Of a stretch of DNA of 64,000 bases, positions 15,891 through 24,265 are shown one piece after another (position 1 is the stretch's first letter; each line of letters starts with the position of its first letter). The notes under the pieces are model-generated. The model saw only the letters and a list, made by a program, of their open reading frames with translations, was not told the DNA's origin and ran no database searches. This DNA comes from Acidobacteriota bacterium (lineage in GTDB: Bacteria > Acidobacteriota > Polarisedimenticolia > Polarisedimenticolales > Polarisedimenticolaceae): the NCBI GenBank assembly GCA_029861955.1, contig JAOTYK010000008.1:83392-147391 (forward strand). Direction: 5' to 3'. The position numbers were made by a program, and so were the translations under genes.

Positions 15891-17209
15891 GCTGCATCCT
15901 CCGGTTCGAATCCCAGCCCCCGACAGAGGGGGCGCACCTTGTCGTTGGACTCTCGCCACTCTGCGACGGGATCGGAGTCGGTCACGATGCCGCCGCCGGC
16001 ACCGATCCAGGTTCGATCGCCGTGGCCCACATAGGTCCGGATCAGGATACTCGATTCGACGTGTCCGTCATCACCCAGCCAGACCAGGGAGCCCGTAAAG
16101 AAGTTCCGTGGCACCGGTTCGATCTCGGCAAGCAGTTGTCGGGCTCGGATCTTCGGCGCGCCCGTGATGGATCCACCGGGAAACGTCGCCTCGATCCACT
16201 CCGGCAGGCCGCACTCGGGGCGTAACGTCGCCGACACACGCGTCACGAGATGTTGAACGTTGGTATAGCGACGAAGCTCGGGAAACGGACCGACCCGGAC
16301 CGTTCCGGGAAGCGCGATCCGACCGAGATCGTTTCGCTCGAGATCGACGATCATCAGGAGTTCGGCCCGGTCCTTCTCGGACCGGAGGAGTTCGTCGGCA
16401 AGACGTCTGTCTTCCGCCGGGTCCGCATCGCGCACCCGCGTCCCCTTGATGGGCCAGGTCGAGATCGATCCGTTGCCATCGATCACCAGGAACGTCTCCG
16501 GGGACATCGACGCCACCGTCAGACCGTCCCAGTCGACGAACGCCGAACGGGGTGCAGCCGGAAGACGGATGAAGGCCTCCCATAGATCGAGACGGCCACG
16601 ACACTCGAACCGCTGACAGAGATTCGCCTGGTAGATCTCCCCCTCGCCGATGGCACGCTGGATCGTCCGCACCGCCTCCAGGTAGGCATCGCGCGAGAGG
16701 CTGGTGCGCACGGTCACGTCGTCGGTCGTGGACTCGGGAGGCTCTGGAGACGCGGGGGCGCTCGCCAGCGCCTGCTCAACCTGTGCGCGTCCATCGGCAT
16801 CGAGACCGGCCGCACGTGGAACGCCATCGGCCCAGTGGATCGAGCCATCGACCTCGGCCCAGAACCAGTCGGGGGGCTCGTTCCCGTTTTCGCCGTCATC
16901 GAGGTCGGCCGCCGGATCGAGGGCGTGGTACCCGAGTCCGAGGAGGATGCCGGTCTGTCGCGATCCGTCGACACGACGACGGGCCACACGACGACGCTCG
17001 ACGGCCTCCAACATCTTCCGGGTCTCTCCACGAAACCCGGATCCCACGAAACGAGGATCGACGGCGACGGTGGGGCCGAAGCTCCAACCACGATCCTCGC
17101 CGGCGGTGTCGTCGGCGTGACCGAGATAGAGCGTTCCGCCGGAGGTCGGATCGAGGTTCCGTAGGGCCGCGGCCAGTCGGAGGGGCGAGACTCCCGTCAA
17201 TCGGTTCAA
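15887..17209 (-). CDS. pabB: Aminodeoxychorismate synthase component I
   Basis: A 440-residue chorismate-using enzyme that makes 4-amino-4-deoxychorismate with ammonia from PabA. The chorismate-binding core has PIKGTR (PabB-type Lys; anthranilate synthase has Ala here), the region EKDRAELLMIVDLERNDLG, then FPGGSITGAPK and the C-terminal GAGGGIVTDS. The N-terminal third is less conserved, as is usual. The start is TTG at 17209, overlapping the lexA stop in TTGA, without a strong ribosome site, so translation probably depends on lexA. No pabA gene is in the window. Confidence 0.9.
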   Translation of the reverse strand: MNRLTGVSPLRLAAALRNLDPTSGGTLYLGHADDTAGEDRGWSFGPTVAVDPRFVGSGFRGETRKMLEAVERRRVARRRVDGSRQTGILLGLGYHALDPAADLDDGENGNEPPDWFWAEVDGSIHWADGVPRAAGLDADGRAQVEQALASAPASPEPPESTTDDVTVRTSLSRDAYLEAVRTIQRAIGEGEIYQANLCQRFECRGRLDLWEAFIRLPAAPRSAFVDWDGLTVASMSPETFLVIDGNGSISTWPIKGTRVRDADPAEDRRLADELLRSEKDRAELLMIVDLERNDLGRIALPGTVRVGPFPELRRYTNVQHLVTRVSATLRPECGLPEWIEATFPGGSITGAPKIRARQLLAEIEPVPRNFFTGSLVWLGDDGHVESSILIRTYVGHGDRTWIGAGGGIVTDSDPVAEWRESNDKVRPLCRGLGFEPEDAA

Positions 17210-17811
17210 TAGTGTCGCAGGACCCCGATCACCACGCCCTGAATCGCCACCCGATCGGCAGGAACGCGGATCGGATCCATGGACGGATGGGCCGGCTGGA
17301 GTCGGATCGTCTCACCCTCGTCGTAGAACTGTTTCAGCGTGGCGTCCCGTCCGTCCACCAACGCGACGACGGTGTCTCCCCTGCGGGCGGTTTGACGCTG
17401 TTCGATGACGACGAAATCCCCATCGCGGATCTGTTCGTCGATCATGGAATCGCCCTGCACGCGGAGGACATAGCTGTGCTGTGGGTCTCGAACCATCTCC
17501 GTCGGCACGGAGATCGTCTCTGCGGTCTGCACCGCCTCGAGCGGTAGGCCTGCCGCGATCGAACCCAGCAACGGGAGCTGCCGCACACCACTGTCGTCAA
17601 CGCCGTCGACCAGTTCGATCGAACGGTTCTGGTTCCAACCACGTCGGACCAGCCCCTTCTGGACGAGATGCGAGACATGCTTGTGGACGGTCGCCACGGA
17701 CGACAGGCCAAGCTGCTCACCGATCTCCTGGAGCGAGGGGGAATAGCCCTGTTCCGAGATGAACTGGTGAATCACGTCGAGGACTTCACGTTGCCGTCGA
17801 GTCAGCGCCAT
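17206..17811 (-). CDS. lexA: LexA repressor (SOS regulator)
   Basis: A 201-residue repressor of DNA-damage genes. The N-terminal winged helix (1-65, TRRQREVLDVI, SPSLQEIGEQLG, recognition helix around SSVATVHKHVSHL) is followed by a linker with the self-cleavage bond Ala87-Gly88, and the S24 domain with catalytic Ser122 (QGDSM) and Lys160 (DATLKQF). The start at 17811 is set by AAGGAG 6 bases upstream and by the promoter at 17831-17859; the longer frame from 17859 would begin upstream of the transcript. It heads a coupled gene cluster with pabB and pabC, and is probably autoregulated through the promoter repeats. Confidence 0.97.
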   Translation of the reverse strand: MALTRRQREVLDVIHQFISEQGYSPSLQEIGEQLGLSSVATVHKHVSHLVQKGLVRRGWNQNRSIELVDGVDDSGVRQLPLLGSIAAGLPLEAVQTAETISVPTEMVRDPQHSYVLRVQGDSMIDEQIRDGDFVVIEQRQTARRGDTVVALVDGRDATLKQFYDEGETIRLQPAHPSMDPIRVPADRVAIQGVVIGVLRHY

Positions 17812-17830
17812 GGCGGTCTCCTTCCGCGCC

Positions 17831-17859
17831 ACCCTAGGCGAATACCTTGCGAAAGTCAA
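17831..17859 (-). promoter_or_regulatory. Promoter of lexA
   Basis: On the minus strand: TTGACT (17859-17854), a 17-base spacer, TAGGGT (17836-17831). Transcription would start near 17824, leaving only about a dozen leader bases with the ribosome site at its very front. Confidence 0.65.
17838..17854 (-). promoter_or_regulatory. Candidate LexA operator in the lexA promoter
   Basis: TTTCGC (17854-17849) and ATTCGC (17843-17838) lie 11 bases apart inside the spacer of the lexA promoter, facing the same way as the three copies in the recA promoter. The 10-mer TTCGCCTAGG is identical in both promoters. No GAAC-N4-GTTC or CTGT-N8-ACAG box was seen in either region. Confidence 0.4.
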
Positions 17860-17873
17860 TCGCCGGGCGAGCT

Positions 17874-17902
17874 TTGCCGGGCCGGAGTAACGTGGGTATA
17901 TT
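17874..17902 (+). promoter_or_regulatory. Promoter of the HEAT-repeat protein gene
   Basis: TTGCCG (17874-17879), a 17-base spacer, TATATT (17897-17902). The start codon at 17938 lies about 30 bases past the expected transcription start. Confidence 0.5.
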
Positions 17903-17937
17903 GCTCGTCACCGGCGAAACCAAGGAGAGACGTGACC

Positions 17938-19929
17938 ATGGGGAGACGACGGGGCCTACCCCTGCTTGTTGCGGGCTTTCTACTGATTCCGGGGCTGCTG
18001 GCGGCCCAGGTCGACGACCCGGCCCAGACGCTCATCCGCGAGGAGCAGAACCGCGTGCGGTTTGCTGAGCTTCTCGAGCAGGGAACCCAACACCTCGAAG
18101 ATCCTCAGGCCGTCTTGCGGGAGTTCGCCGATGCCGCCCACGGACTCGCCGCCGGTGGCGACGGCATGCTGCCGTTTCTGTTCGACGAGGTGGACCGCAC
18201 CGATCAGCAGACCTTCTTCGTCTGCACGTATGCCCTCGGGCTGATGGGTGGCGAGGAAGCGAAGCAGATTTTGTTGCAGGCCCTCGAACGGGCCTCCGGC
18301 GATCTGGGCGACTACGGGATCGCACGCAAGGCCTGGACCTCCTACAACCTGGCGCTGCTCGGTGAGACCGACTCGTTGGAGTGGGTGAACGCCCGACCCA
18401 AGGCGGCCGGCCACATCCCGCTCTTCGAGTTGACCTCGACGCTGGAAGGGATGGCGATCATCCTCGAGAATCGCGCCACGCCGATCCTCATCAAGCAGCA
18501 TGAAGCGCTTCGACCGGACCCCGAGTACCGGCTCGAATGGCAATTCCTGATTGCGTCCCTCGGGCGGACCAACGATGAACGCGCGCTCCCCCTTCTTCAC
18601 AAGATCTTGCAAGAAGACGAAACGCTCAAGGGCCGGCAGGAGGCCGGGCGCGCGCTCGCCAATCTCGCCAGGCCGGCCTCAACCCCGACCCTGCTGGCCG
18701 TTCTGGACAACGAACCCAACGAGTACATCCGGCGTGCCGCGGCCGAGGCACTGGTGGAAATCTACCCGACGGACCAGCGCGATGCGTTGATCGATAAGTT
18801 CGACAAAGAAGGCTCTCCGGGAGTTCGAATGGCCTTGCTGCGAATGATCGTGCCGATGCTGGGAGAGGAGTCGATCCCCTTCCTTCGAAAGCACTGGTAC
18901 CGCATGCGTCCGGTCGACCGAGCCGAGGCCGTCACCTCGCTTACGATCCTGGGTGACAACGCGTTACCCATCGTCGGACGCGGCCTTCAGTCCCGGGAGG
19001 GCAGAGTTCAGACGGCGGCCATTCAGGCACTGGGAGAGATCGGAACCCCGCAAGCGCAACTCGTCCTCGAGAGTGCCGTGCGTTCGCCGGTCTGGACCGT
19101 CGCGCAGAAGTCCGCCATCGAGATGGCGTACCGAGGATTCGATTCCGGGGCCCCGGCAGTCGCCGAACGGGTCCTCGATAAGGAGTTGTCCGAACCGATT
19201 CGGGATCCCACCCGCCGAGACCGAATCTACGTGATGATGAACCAGCTCATCAAACTGAACTACGGCGGACGGATCGATGAGTTCCGTGCGGCGATGCAGG
19301 CGCAACCGGACTCCCAACTAAAGGCGTTCATCGAGCAACGCCTCGTGGAGATGCGCGCACTGGCCGACAACGGTGATGACGTCAAGAAGTGGCTGAAGTT
19401 CTCGGAGACTGCCCCCGAGGGCCGGCTGCGGGATCTCGCCTATCGGAGACTGTCCCAACTGGGCGGCAAACCAAAGAGCGCTCGCGTTCTTGTGGCCCGA
19501 TTCGATGGTGTCAATCGCCCGACCCAGCGCCTGATCGTCGAGGCACTGTCCGCGTACCCCGGCGAAGAGACGACCCAACTCCTCACGAGAGTTCTCACGA
19601 CGGATGAGTTCGCCGGTTACAAGAACGAACCGCTGCGGGATATCGCGGCGTACGCCGCTCGCACGCTCGGAGGTTCGGCGATGCGCGACCTCCTCGGTAT
19701 CGCCGTCGATCGGACACGGGGGAGGGACACACGGACTCTCGTCTACTGGTCGATTCTCGCGGGCGACGCCGCAATTCCGACACTTCAGCGTTACCGCACG
19801 GATCGCGTGCGATACAGCACCGGACGCCGAGGGTTCGAACAGATCAAGCTCGATCGTCTGGCACGCCTCATTCGAGCCGGTCGCCCGCTTGGCGAGTACG
19901 ATCTTCCGCCGGATGAGCTCAGACTGTAG
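17938..19929 (+). CDS. Secreted HEAT-repeat protein
   Basis: A 663-residue protein with a signal peptide (basic MGRRRG, then LPLLVAGFLLIPGLLAAQ). Most of the rest is helical repeats of the HEAT/PBS-lyase type, with units such as GRQEAGRALANLARP, YIRRAAAEALVEI, VQTAAIQALGEIG and ERALPLLHKIL, forming a curved scaffold for protein contacts. No catalytic motif is visible. The ATG at 17938 is 10 bases after AAGGAG; an in-frame GTG at 17932 is 4 bases after it and is an equal candidate. A longer reading from 17668 overlaps lexA and was rejected. It converges with the HD-GYP gene and overlaps it by 11 bases. The function is not assigned. Confidence 0.82.
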   Translation: MGRRRGLPLLVAGFLLIPGLLAAQVDDPAQTLIREEQNRVRFAELLEQGTQHLEDPQAVLREFADAAHGLAAGGDGMLPFLFDEVDRTDQQTFFVCTYALGLMGGEEAKQILLQALERASGDLGDYGIARKAWTSYNLALLGETDSLEWVNARPKAAGHIPLFELTSTLEGMAIILENRATPILIKQHEALRPDPEYRLEWQFLIASLGRTNDERALPLLHKILQEDETLKGRQEAGRALANLARPASTPTLLAVLDNEPNEYIRRAAAEALVEIYPTDQRDALIDKFDKEGSPGVRMALLRMIVPMLGEESIPFLRKHWYRMRPVDRAEAVTSLTILGDNALPIVGRGLQSREGRVQTAAIQALGEIGTPQAQLVLESAVRSPVWTVAQKSAIEMAYRGFDSGAPAVAERVLDKELSEPIRDPTRRDRIYVMMNQLIKLNYGGRIDEFRAAMQAQPDSQLKAFIEQRLVEMRALADNGDDVKKWLKFSETAPEGRLRDLAYRRLSQLGGKPKSARVLVARFDGVNRPTQRLIVEALSAYPGEETTQLLTRVLTTDEFAGYKNEPLRDIAAYAARTLGGSAMRDLLGIAVDRTRGRDTRTLVYWSILAGDAAIPTLQRYRTDRVRYSTGRRGFEQIKLDRLARLIRAGRPLGEYDLPPDELRL

Positions 19930-21748
19930 CGGGTGAATCCCGTTCCGTGGCGTGGTCGTCGGCGTCGATGGCCGCGGCGCCCTCGTCAGCCAGAAGATCC
20001 TCGGATCGGATCACGCCACGAGCGTAGACTCGATTGAAGGCCTCGACGATACGCGCCTCGAACGCGACTCCACGGAGCTTGTTGATCCGATCATGGGCCT
20101 CTTCGAACGTCATCGCCCGCTGGTAGGGGCGATGGGTCGTCATCGCATCGAACGTATCGGCCACCGCGATGATCCTCGCCATCAACGGAATGTCCTCACC
20201 GACCTGCCCGTCGGGGTACCCCCCACCCTGCCACCGTTCGTGGTGCGAACGTAGACCCGGCAAGACTCGTTTCATCTGCCGGATCGGCGCCATGATGCTG
20301 GCCCCCAGTGTCGTGTGGGTTTTCATCACCTCGAACTCTTCCGGCGTGAGCTTGCCCGGCTTCTGCAGAATCTTATCGTTGACGCCGATCTTGCCGACGT
20401 CATGCATCAGCGAGGCGACGTGAATATCGCGGACATCTTCTTCGGAGAGCCCGACCTCCTTGGCAATCAACACCGAGTAGCGGTTGACTCTTCCGGAGTG
20501 ACCGCGGGTGTAGGGGTCCTTGGCATCGATGGCCTGAGCCAGCGCACGGATCGTCCCCAGGAACAGCTCGGCGTTCTCATCCGCCGCCTGTTTCAATCGA
20601 CGGATCTGATCCTCGATCTCTCCCGCCATGCGATTGAACGTGAACGCCAACTCGCCGATCTCGTTGCCACTTCGGACCTGGACCCTGCTGGAGAAGTCGC
20701 CTTCGGCAAACTTCCGTGACGCGTTGGCCAGGCGATTGATCGGCGTCGACAACGTACCGGCGAACGCCATCGCCGCAATGATGGAGAGCGCCAGGACGAC
20801 CAGCGCCCAACGCATCGTGTTGTCGATCATGCTCTGCACTGGGTGATAGACATCGTCAAGGCGCGCCTGAACGAACACGCCCCAGCCGTCGCGTGTAACC
20901 TCGTAGGAACCCAGCTGCATGGCGCCGTCACTCATGCCTTTCGCGGAGAACTCCATCGTCACGCTGCCACGCCCCTTGCTGGCGAGGAAACGTTGCACCA
21001 GGGGAGAGTCTTCCGCAGCACGTCCGGGACGAACGGCGACGGTGTCGGTGCTGGCAAACACCTCGCCGGAATCATCGATGGCATAGGTGAGATGGCCGGT
21101 GTCGGTCGTCGAGACCACCGAGTCCCAGATACCCTGGAGATCCACCACGCCCGAGATGACCCCGCGGAACTTTCCTCGCGTGACCACCGGAGCCGAGACG
21201 ACGATGACCGCGGACCCGTCGTGGGGTCCAAGTCGGATGGGATCGGAGATCGTCGCCTGCATCGTCGGTACCGATCCGCGAGCACCGAGGTCCTCGACCG
21301 CGTCCCGCAAGCCGGATTCAAACGAAGGCTCGAGTTTCTCGTCCAGGATCCCGGCATCGATCGCGCGAACCGAGGCACTATCGAAGTACGCGAACCGCAG
21401 GAAGATCAGCCGTTCGTCGACGACGTCATTGAGCGTATTGCGGATGGCCCGCGACTGAAGGCCGCCTCGCCCGGTCGTCCCGCCGAGCCCCTGGGCGACT
21501 CGAATCACCTCCGCCGCGGCTCCATCGACATGGATATCGATTTCCCGGGCGATCGAACGAGCGAGGAGTAGCTGAAACTCCTGCTGCGCGGTGGTCAACG
21601 CGTAGCGATTCTCGTCGATCAACTTCCAGGCCACAGCCGTCAACGGTGCCAGGCCCACGAGGACCAGGACCGCGGCCAGCGTATAAACGATACGACCGCG
21701 ACGCCGGAACGCCGGTTTCGAGTCATCCGTTTTGGCCGAGCCGCTCAT
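19919..21748 (-). CDS. Membrane HD-GYP cyclic-di-GMP phosphodiesterase with Cache-like sensor and HAMP
   Basis: A 609-residue signalling protein. A first membrane helix (about 21-42), a periplasmic dCache-like sensor (about 45-305), a second helix (about 313-331) and a HAMP linker (332-385, LSTPINRLANASRKFAEGDF) lead to an HD-GYP domain. The metal and catalytic residues are present: His449-Asp450 in MHDVGKIG, HHERWQGGGYPDG (502-514) and the conserved ADTFDAM stretch. Such enzymes linearise cyclic di-GMP. The C-terminal 35 residues are acidic and low in complexity. It has its own promoter at 21798-21827, diverging from waaA. Confidence 0.93.
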   Translation of the reverse strand: MSGSAKTDDSKPAFRRRGRIVYTLAAVLVLVGLAPLTAVAWKLIDENRYALTTAQQEFQLLLARSIAREIDIHVDGAAAEVIRVAQGLGGTTGRGGLQSRAIRNTLNDVVDERLIFLRFAYFDSASVRAIDAGILDEKLEPSFESGLRDAVEDLGARGSVPTMQATISDPIRLGPHDGSAVIVVSAPVVTRGKFRGVISGVVDLQGIWDSVVSTTDTGHLTYAIDDSGEVFASTDTVAVRPGRAAEDSPLVQRFLASKGRGSVTMEFSAKGMSDGAMQLGSYEVTRDGWGVFVQARLDDVYHPVQSMIDNTMRWALVVLALSIIAAMAFAGTLSTPINRLANASRKFAEGDFSSRVQVRSGNEIGELAFTFNRMAGEIEDQIRRLKQAADENAELFLGTIRALAQAIDAKDPYTRGHSGRVNRYSVLIAKEVGLSEEDVRDIHVASLMHDVGKIGVNDKILQKPGKLTPEEFEVMKTHTTLGASIMAPIRQMKRVLPGLRSHHERWQGGGYPDGQVGEDIPLMARIIAVADTFDAMTTHRPYQRAMTFEEAHDRINKLRGVAFEARIVEAFNRVYARGVIRSEDLLADEGAAAIDADDHATERDSPATV

Positions 21749-21786
21749 ACCACCCCAGTTTCAGCGGACGTACCGCTGCCCCATTC

Positions 21787-21858
21787 ACTGTCTGGGGAAT
21801 ATAGGGTCCCGCTTCGCCGCCGGGCAAAGGGAGGCCAAACTCACCGTTTCCAGACAGT
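21787..21858. repeat. 9-base inverted repeat around divergent promoters
   Basis: ACTGTCTGG at 21787-21795 and its exact complement CCAGACAGT at 21850-21858 flank the promoter of the HD-GYP gene, 54 bases apart, just before the waaA promoter. They could be paired sites for a regulator acting by looping, or chance. Confidence 0.4.
21798..21827 (-). promoter_or_regulatory. Promoter of the HD-GYP gene
   Basis: On the minus strand: TTGCCC (21827-21822), an 18-base spacer, TATATT (21803-21798). The ATG at 21748 is about 43 bases past the expected start of transcription. Confidence 0.5.
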
Positions 21859-21866
21859 TAGCTTCG

Positions 21867-21896
21867 TTGACGCCCGTTTCTCGGTTGGACTAGACT
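21867..21896 (+). promoter_or_regulatory. Promoter of the waaA LPS gene group
   Basis: TTGACG (21867-21872), an 18-base spacer, TAGACT (21891-21896). The expected start is near 21903 and the ATG at 21925. Confidence 0.55.
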
Positions 21897-21924
21897 GCGG
21901 TGTGGCCGTGGCGCCCACCCATCG

Positions 21925-23193
21925 ATGCGTACGCTCTACAACAGTCTCCTGACACCCCTAAGGTTGCCGGTCGCCCTGCTTGCAGCGTGGCGGTCCAGGG
22001 ATGTCCACGGGCAACTCGAGTGGCGGCAACGGCAAGGACGGGACCTGCCTCGGGGTACGGCGGACGGCGTCTGGCTCCATGGGGCCTCGGTAGGCGAAGC
22101 GCGGCTCGTACAAGCGCTGGCCGAGCAGCTGAGAGAGCGACGGGCAGATCTACCGCTTTCGGGATCGGCCATGACGCTCGCCGGGCGCTCCCAACTGCCC
22201 TCTGCGGTGGAACTCGATCGCACGTTCTTCGCGCCACTCGACTTCACACCCTACGTCCGCCGGACGCTTGACGCCGTCGATCCGAAATTGTTGACGCTGG
22301 TCGAAACAGAGCTCTGGCCCAACCTGATCCACGAGTCCCACGGCCGAGGATGTCGCCTCTCGATGGTCAACGCGCGTCTGTCCGAAGAACGCATGCGTCG
22401 GTACGAGAGGTTTCGGCGGCTCTACGCACCCTGCCTGAGTCGCATGCATGCCATCGGCGCACAGTCCGACCGCGACGCCGAGCGATTCTGCGAACTTGGC
22501 GCAAGGCCGGATCGTGTCCGCGTCACCGGAAACGTGAAGTACGACCTCGCAGCTCCGGCCGACACGCGGGCGGCGTGGCAAGAGCGTCTGAGTATCGCCG
22601 ATACCGATCTCGTCTGGGTCGCGGGGTCGACAGCGGAGGGCGAAGAAGAGCTCCTTCTCCCGGTCTACGCCGCCCTACGCGGTGAACATCGCGATCTGCG
22701 CTGGATCGTCGCACCGCGCCACCCCGAGCGAGCCGGAAGCGTAACCCGTGCCATCCGTCGTGCCGGCTGGACCGCGTTCGAACTGTCTGCTCTGACCTCG
22801 GATGTCGTTCCCCCGGAATTCGACGTTCTCGTCGTCGATCAAGTAGGGAAGCTGGCCGAGCTCTATCGACTGGCCGACGTCGCATTCGTCGGTGGCAGCC
22901 TGGCTCCCATCGGCGGTCACAACCTCCTGGAGCCGGCGACGGTGGGGGTCCCGGTCGCGTTCGGTCCTCATGTCGGCCACGTGGAGGAGATGGCCCAGGC
23001 ACTCTTGCGAGCCTCGGGCGGTCATCAGGTGACGGACGCGCAGGGTCTGACTCGTGTCCTCGGTGGATGGCTTCGGCATCCGGAGGAGCGTATGGCCATC
23101 GCGCGTCGCGGTCAGGGAGTCGTCGAGGGCAATCGCGGTGCGTTGCGAGTCACCACCGATCTGCTTCTAGAGCTTCTCGACGGGAGGGCGTGA
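21925..23193 (+). CDS. waaA: 3-deoxy-D-manno-octulosonic acid (Kdo) transferase
   Basis: A 422-residue GT30 glycosyltransferase at the inner face of the inner membrane that adds Kdo from CMP-Kdo to lipid IVA. The N-terminal hydrophobic region and WLHGASVGEARL, which holds the family catalytic Glu, are followed by LVETELWPNLI and the GT-B second half with GSTAEGEE (donor loop), WIVAPRHPER and GGSLAPIGGHNLLEPA. Length matches the family (about 420-430). No good ribosome site precedes the ATG. Whether it adds one, two or three Kdo residues cannot be read from the sequence. It overlaps lpxK in TGATG. Confidence 0.95.
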   Translation: MRTLYNSLLTPLRLPVALLAAWRSRDVHGQLEWRQRQGRDLPRGTADGVWLHGASVGEARLVQALAEQLRERRADLPLSGSAMTLAGRSQLPSAVELDRTFFAPLDFTPYVRRTLDAVDPKLLTLVETELWPNLIHESHGRGCRLSMVNARLSEERMRRYERFRRLYAPCLSRMHAIGAQSDRDAERFCELGARPDRVRVTGNVKYDLAAPADTRAAWQERLSIADTDLVWVAGSTAEGEEELLLPVYAALRGEHRDLRWIVAPRHPERAGSVTRAIRRAGWTAFELSALTSDVVPPEFDVLVVDQVGKLAELYRLADVAFVGGSLAPIGGHNLLEPATVGVPVAFGPHVGHVEEMAQALLRASGGHQVTDAQGLTRVLGGWLRHPEERMAIARRGQGVVEGNRGALRVTTDLLLELLDGRA

Positions 23194-24230
23194 TGCGTCC
23201 GCCGGAGAGAGGTTTGCTGGCCATGGCCCTGCGGGTGACCGAGCCGCTCTATCGGGGGGCCGTCGCCCTGCGAAACCGTCGCTTTGACGGTGGCCGTGGG
23301 ATCCACCGTTCGCCTCTTCCCACCATCAGCGTCGGCAATCTGACGGCGGGTGGGACGGGCAAGACTCCCCTCGTGCTATGGCTCGCCAACGAACTTCAGT
23401 CCAGCGGGGCTCGGCCGGCGATTCTCAGTCGCGGTTATGGCGGACGGGTCGGCGCCGGCCCACGCCTTCTGGATCGGCAAGACCCCGGCGGGGCCAGTCG
23501 CTACGGAGACGAACCGTGGCTGATGGCCCGCCGACTCCATGAGATCGACATCGTCGTCGGTAGTGACCGGGTCGCCGCAGCGAAGATCGCCCATTCGCAA
23601 GGGGCCAACCTGCTGCTCCTGGATGATGGCTTCCAACATCGACGCCTCGATCGGGATCTCGACATCGTGCTTCTGGATTCGGCGTCGCCCTTCGACAACG
23701 GTCATCTGCTCCCTGCCGGACTCTTGAGAGAACCTCCCGAGAGCCTGGCACGGGCCGGTGTGGTGATCTTCAGCCGCCATGTCGCTTCCCGGGAGCCCAC
23801 ACCTGCCCGCGAGCGCGCCCGAGCTCTATCGCCGAACGCCGCCCACTTCACGATGAGCAACCGTCGCGTCGGCTGGTTCGACGTCGATGGTGTTCAGCAG
23901 GCGTCCCCTCCACGTCGTTTTGGATTCTGCGGCCTTGGCAATCCACAGCCGTTCCGTGAGGATCTCCTCACAGACGACGCCGAGCTGACCGGCTTCCGGG
24001 TGTTCCGAGATCATCATCGTTACATGAACGACGAGTTCAAACAGATCCTCCAGGCCGCCGTCGCCAACGACGCGACGCCGGTCACGACGGAGAAGGACCT
24101 GATGCGGATGGCCTCGGCTCCGCCGGAGCTTCTCACCGCATTGCGAATCCTACGAATCGACGTAACACTCGACGCTCCGGAGCAGCTACTCGAGCGCGTG
24201 CTCCAGGCGACGAAAACCCACGCCAACTGA
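23193..24230 (+). CDS. lpxK: Tetraacyldisaccharide 4'-kinase
   Basis: A 345-residue membrane-associated kinase that phosphorylates the 4' position of the lipid A disaccharide. The N-terminal amphipathic region (LLAMALRVTEPLYRGAVALRN) precedes SVGNLTAGGTGKTPL, with the P-loop at 53-58; the catalytic-site region LLLDDGFQHRRLDRDLDIVLLD is typical of the family. The start ATG at 23193 shares a base with the waaA stop. In-frame upstream ATGs lie inside waaA and were rejected. Confidence 0.95.
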   Translation: MRPPERGLLAMALRVTEPLYRGAVALRNRRFDGGRGIHRSPLPTISVGNLTAGGTGKTPLVLWLANELQSSGARPAILSRGYGGRVGAGPRLLDRQDPGGASRYGDEPWLMARRLHEIDIVVGSDRVAAAKIAHSQGANLLLLDDGFQHRRLDRDLDIVLLDSASPFDNGHLLPAGLLREPPESLARAGVVIFSRHVASREPTPARERARALSPNAAHFTMSNRRVGWFDVDGVQQASPPRRFGFCGLGNPQPFREDLLTDDAELTGFRVFRDHHRYMNDEFKQILQAAVANDATPVTTEKDLMRMASAPPELLTALRILRIDVTLDAPEQLLERVLQATKTHAN

Positions 24231-24265
24231 TATAAACTGGGGCGCTCCCGAGGAATCGAATAGCC

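Noticed and set aside
15890..15959. ATG at 15959 as the start of pabC
   Set aside because: It lies 24 codons inside pabB and has no ribosome site; GTG at 15890 has GGAGG at 8 bases and overlaps the pabB stop.
17668..17937. N-terminal extension of the HEAT-repeat protein back to 17668
   Set aside because: It runs antisense through lexA and its promoter; a normal signal peptide starts at 17938 and a promoter lies at 17874-17902.
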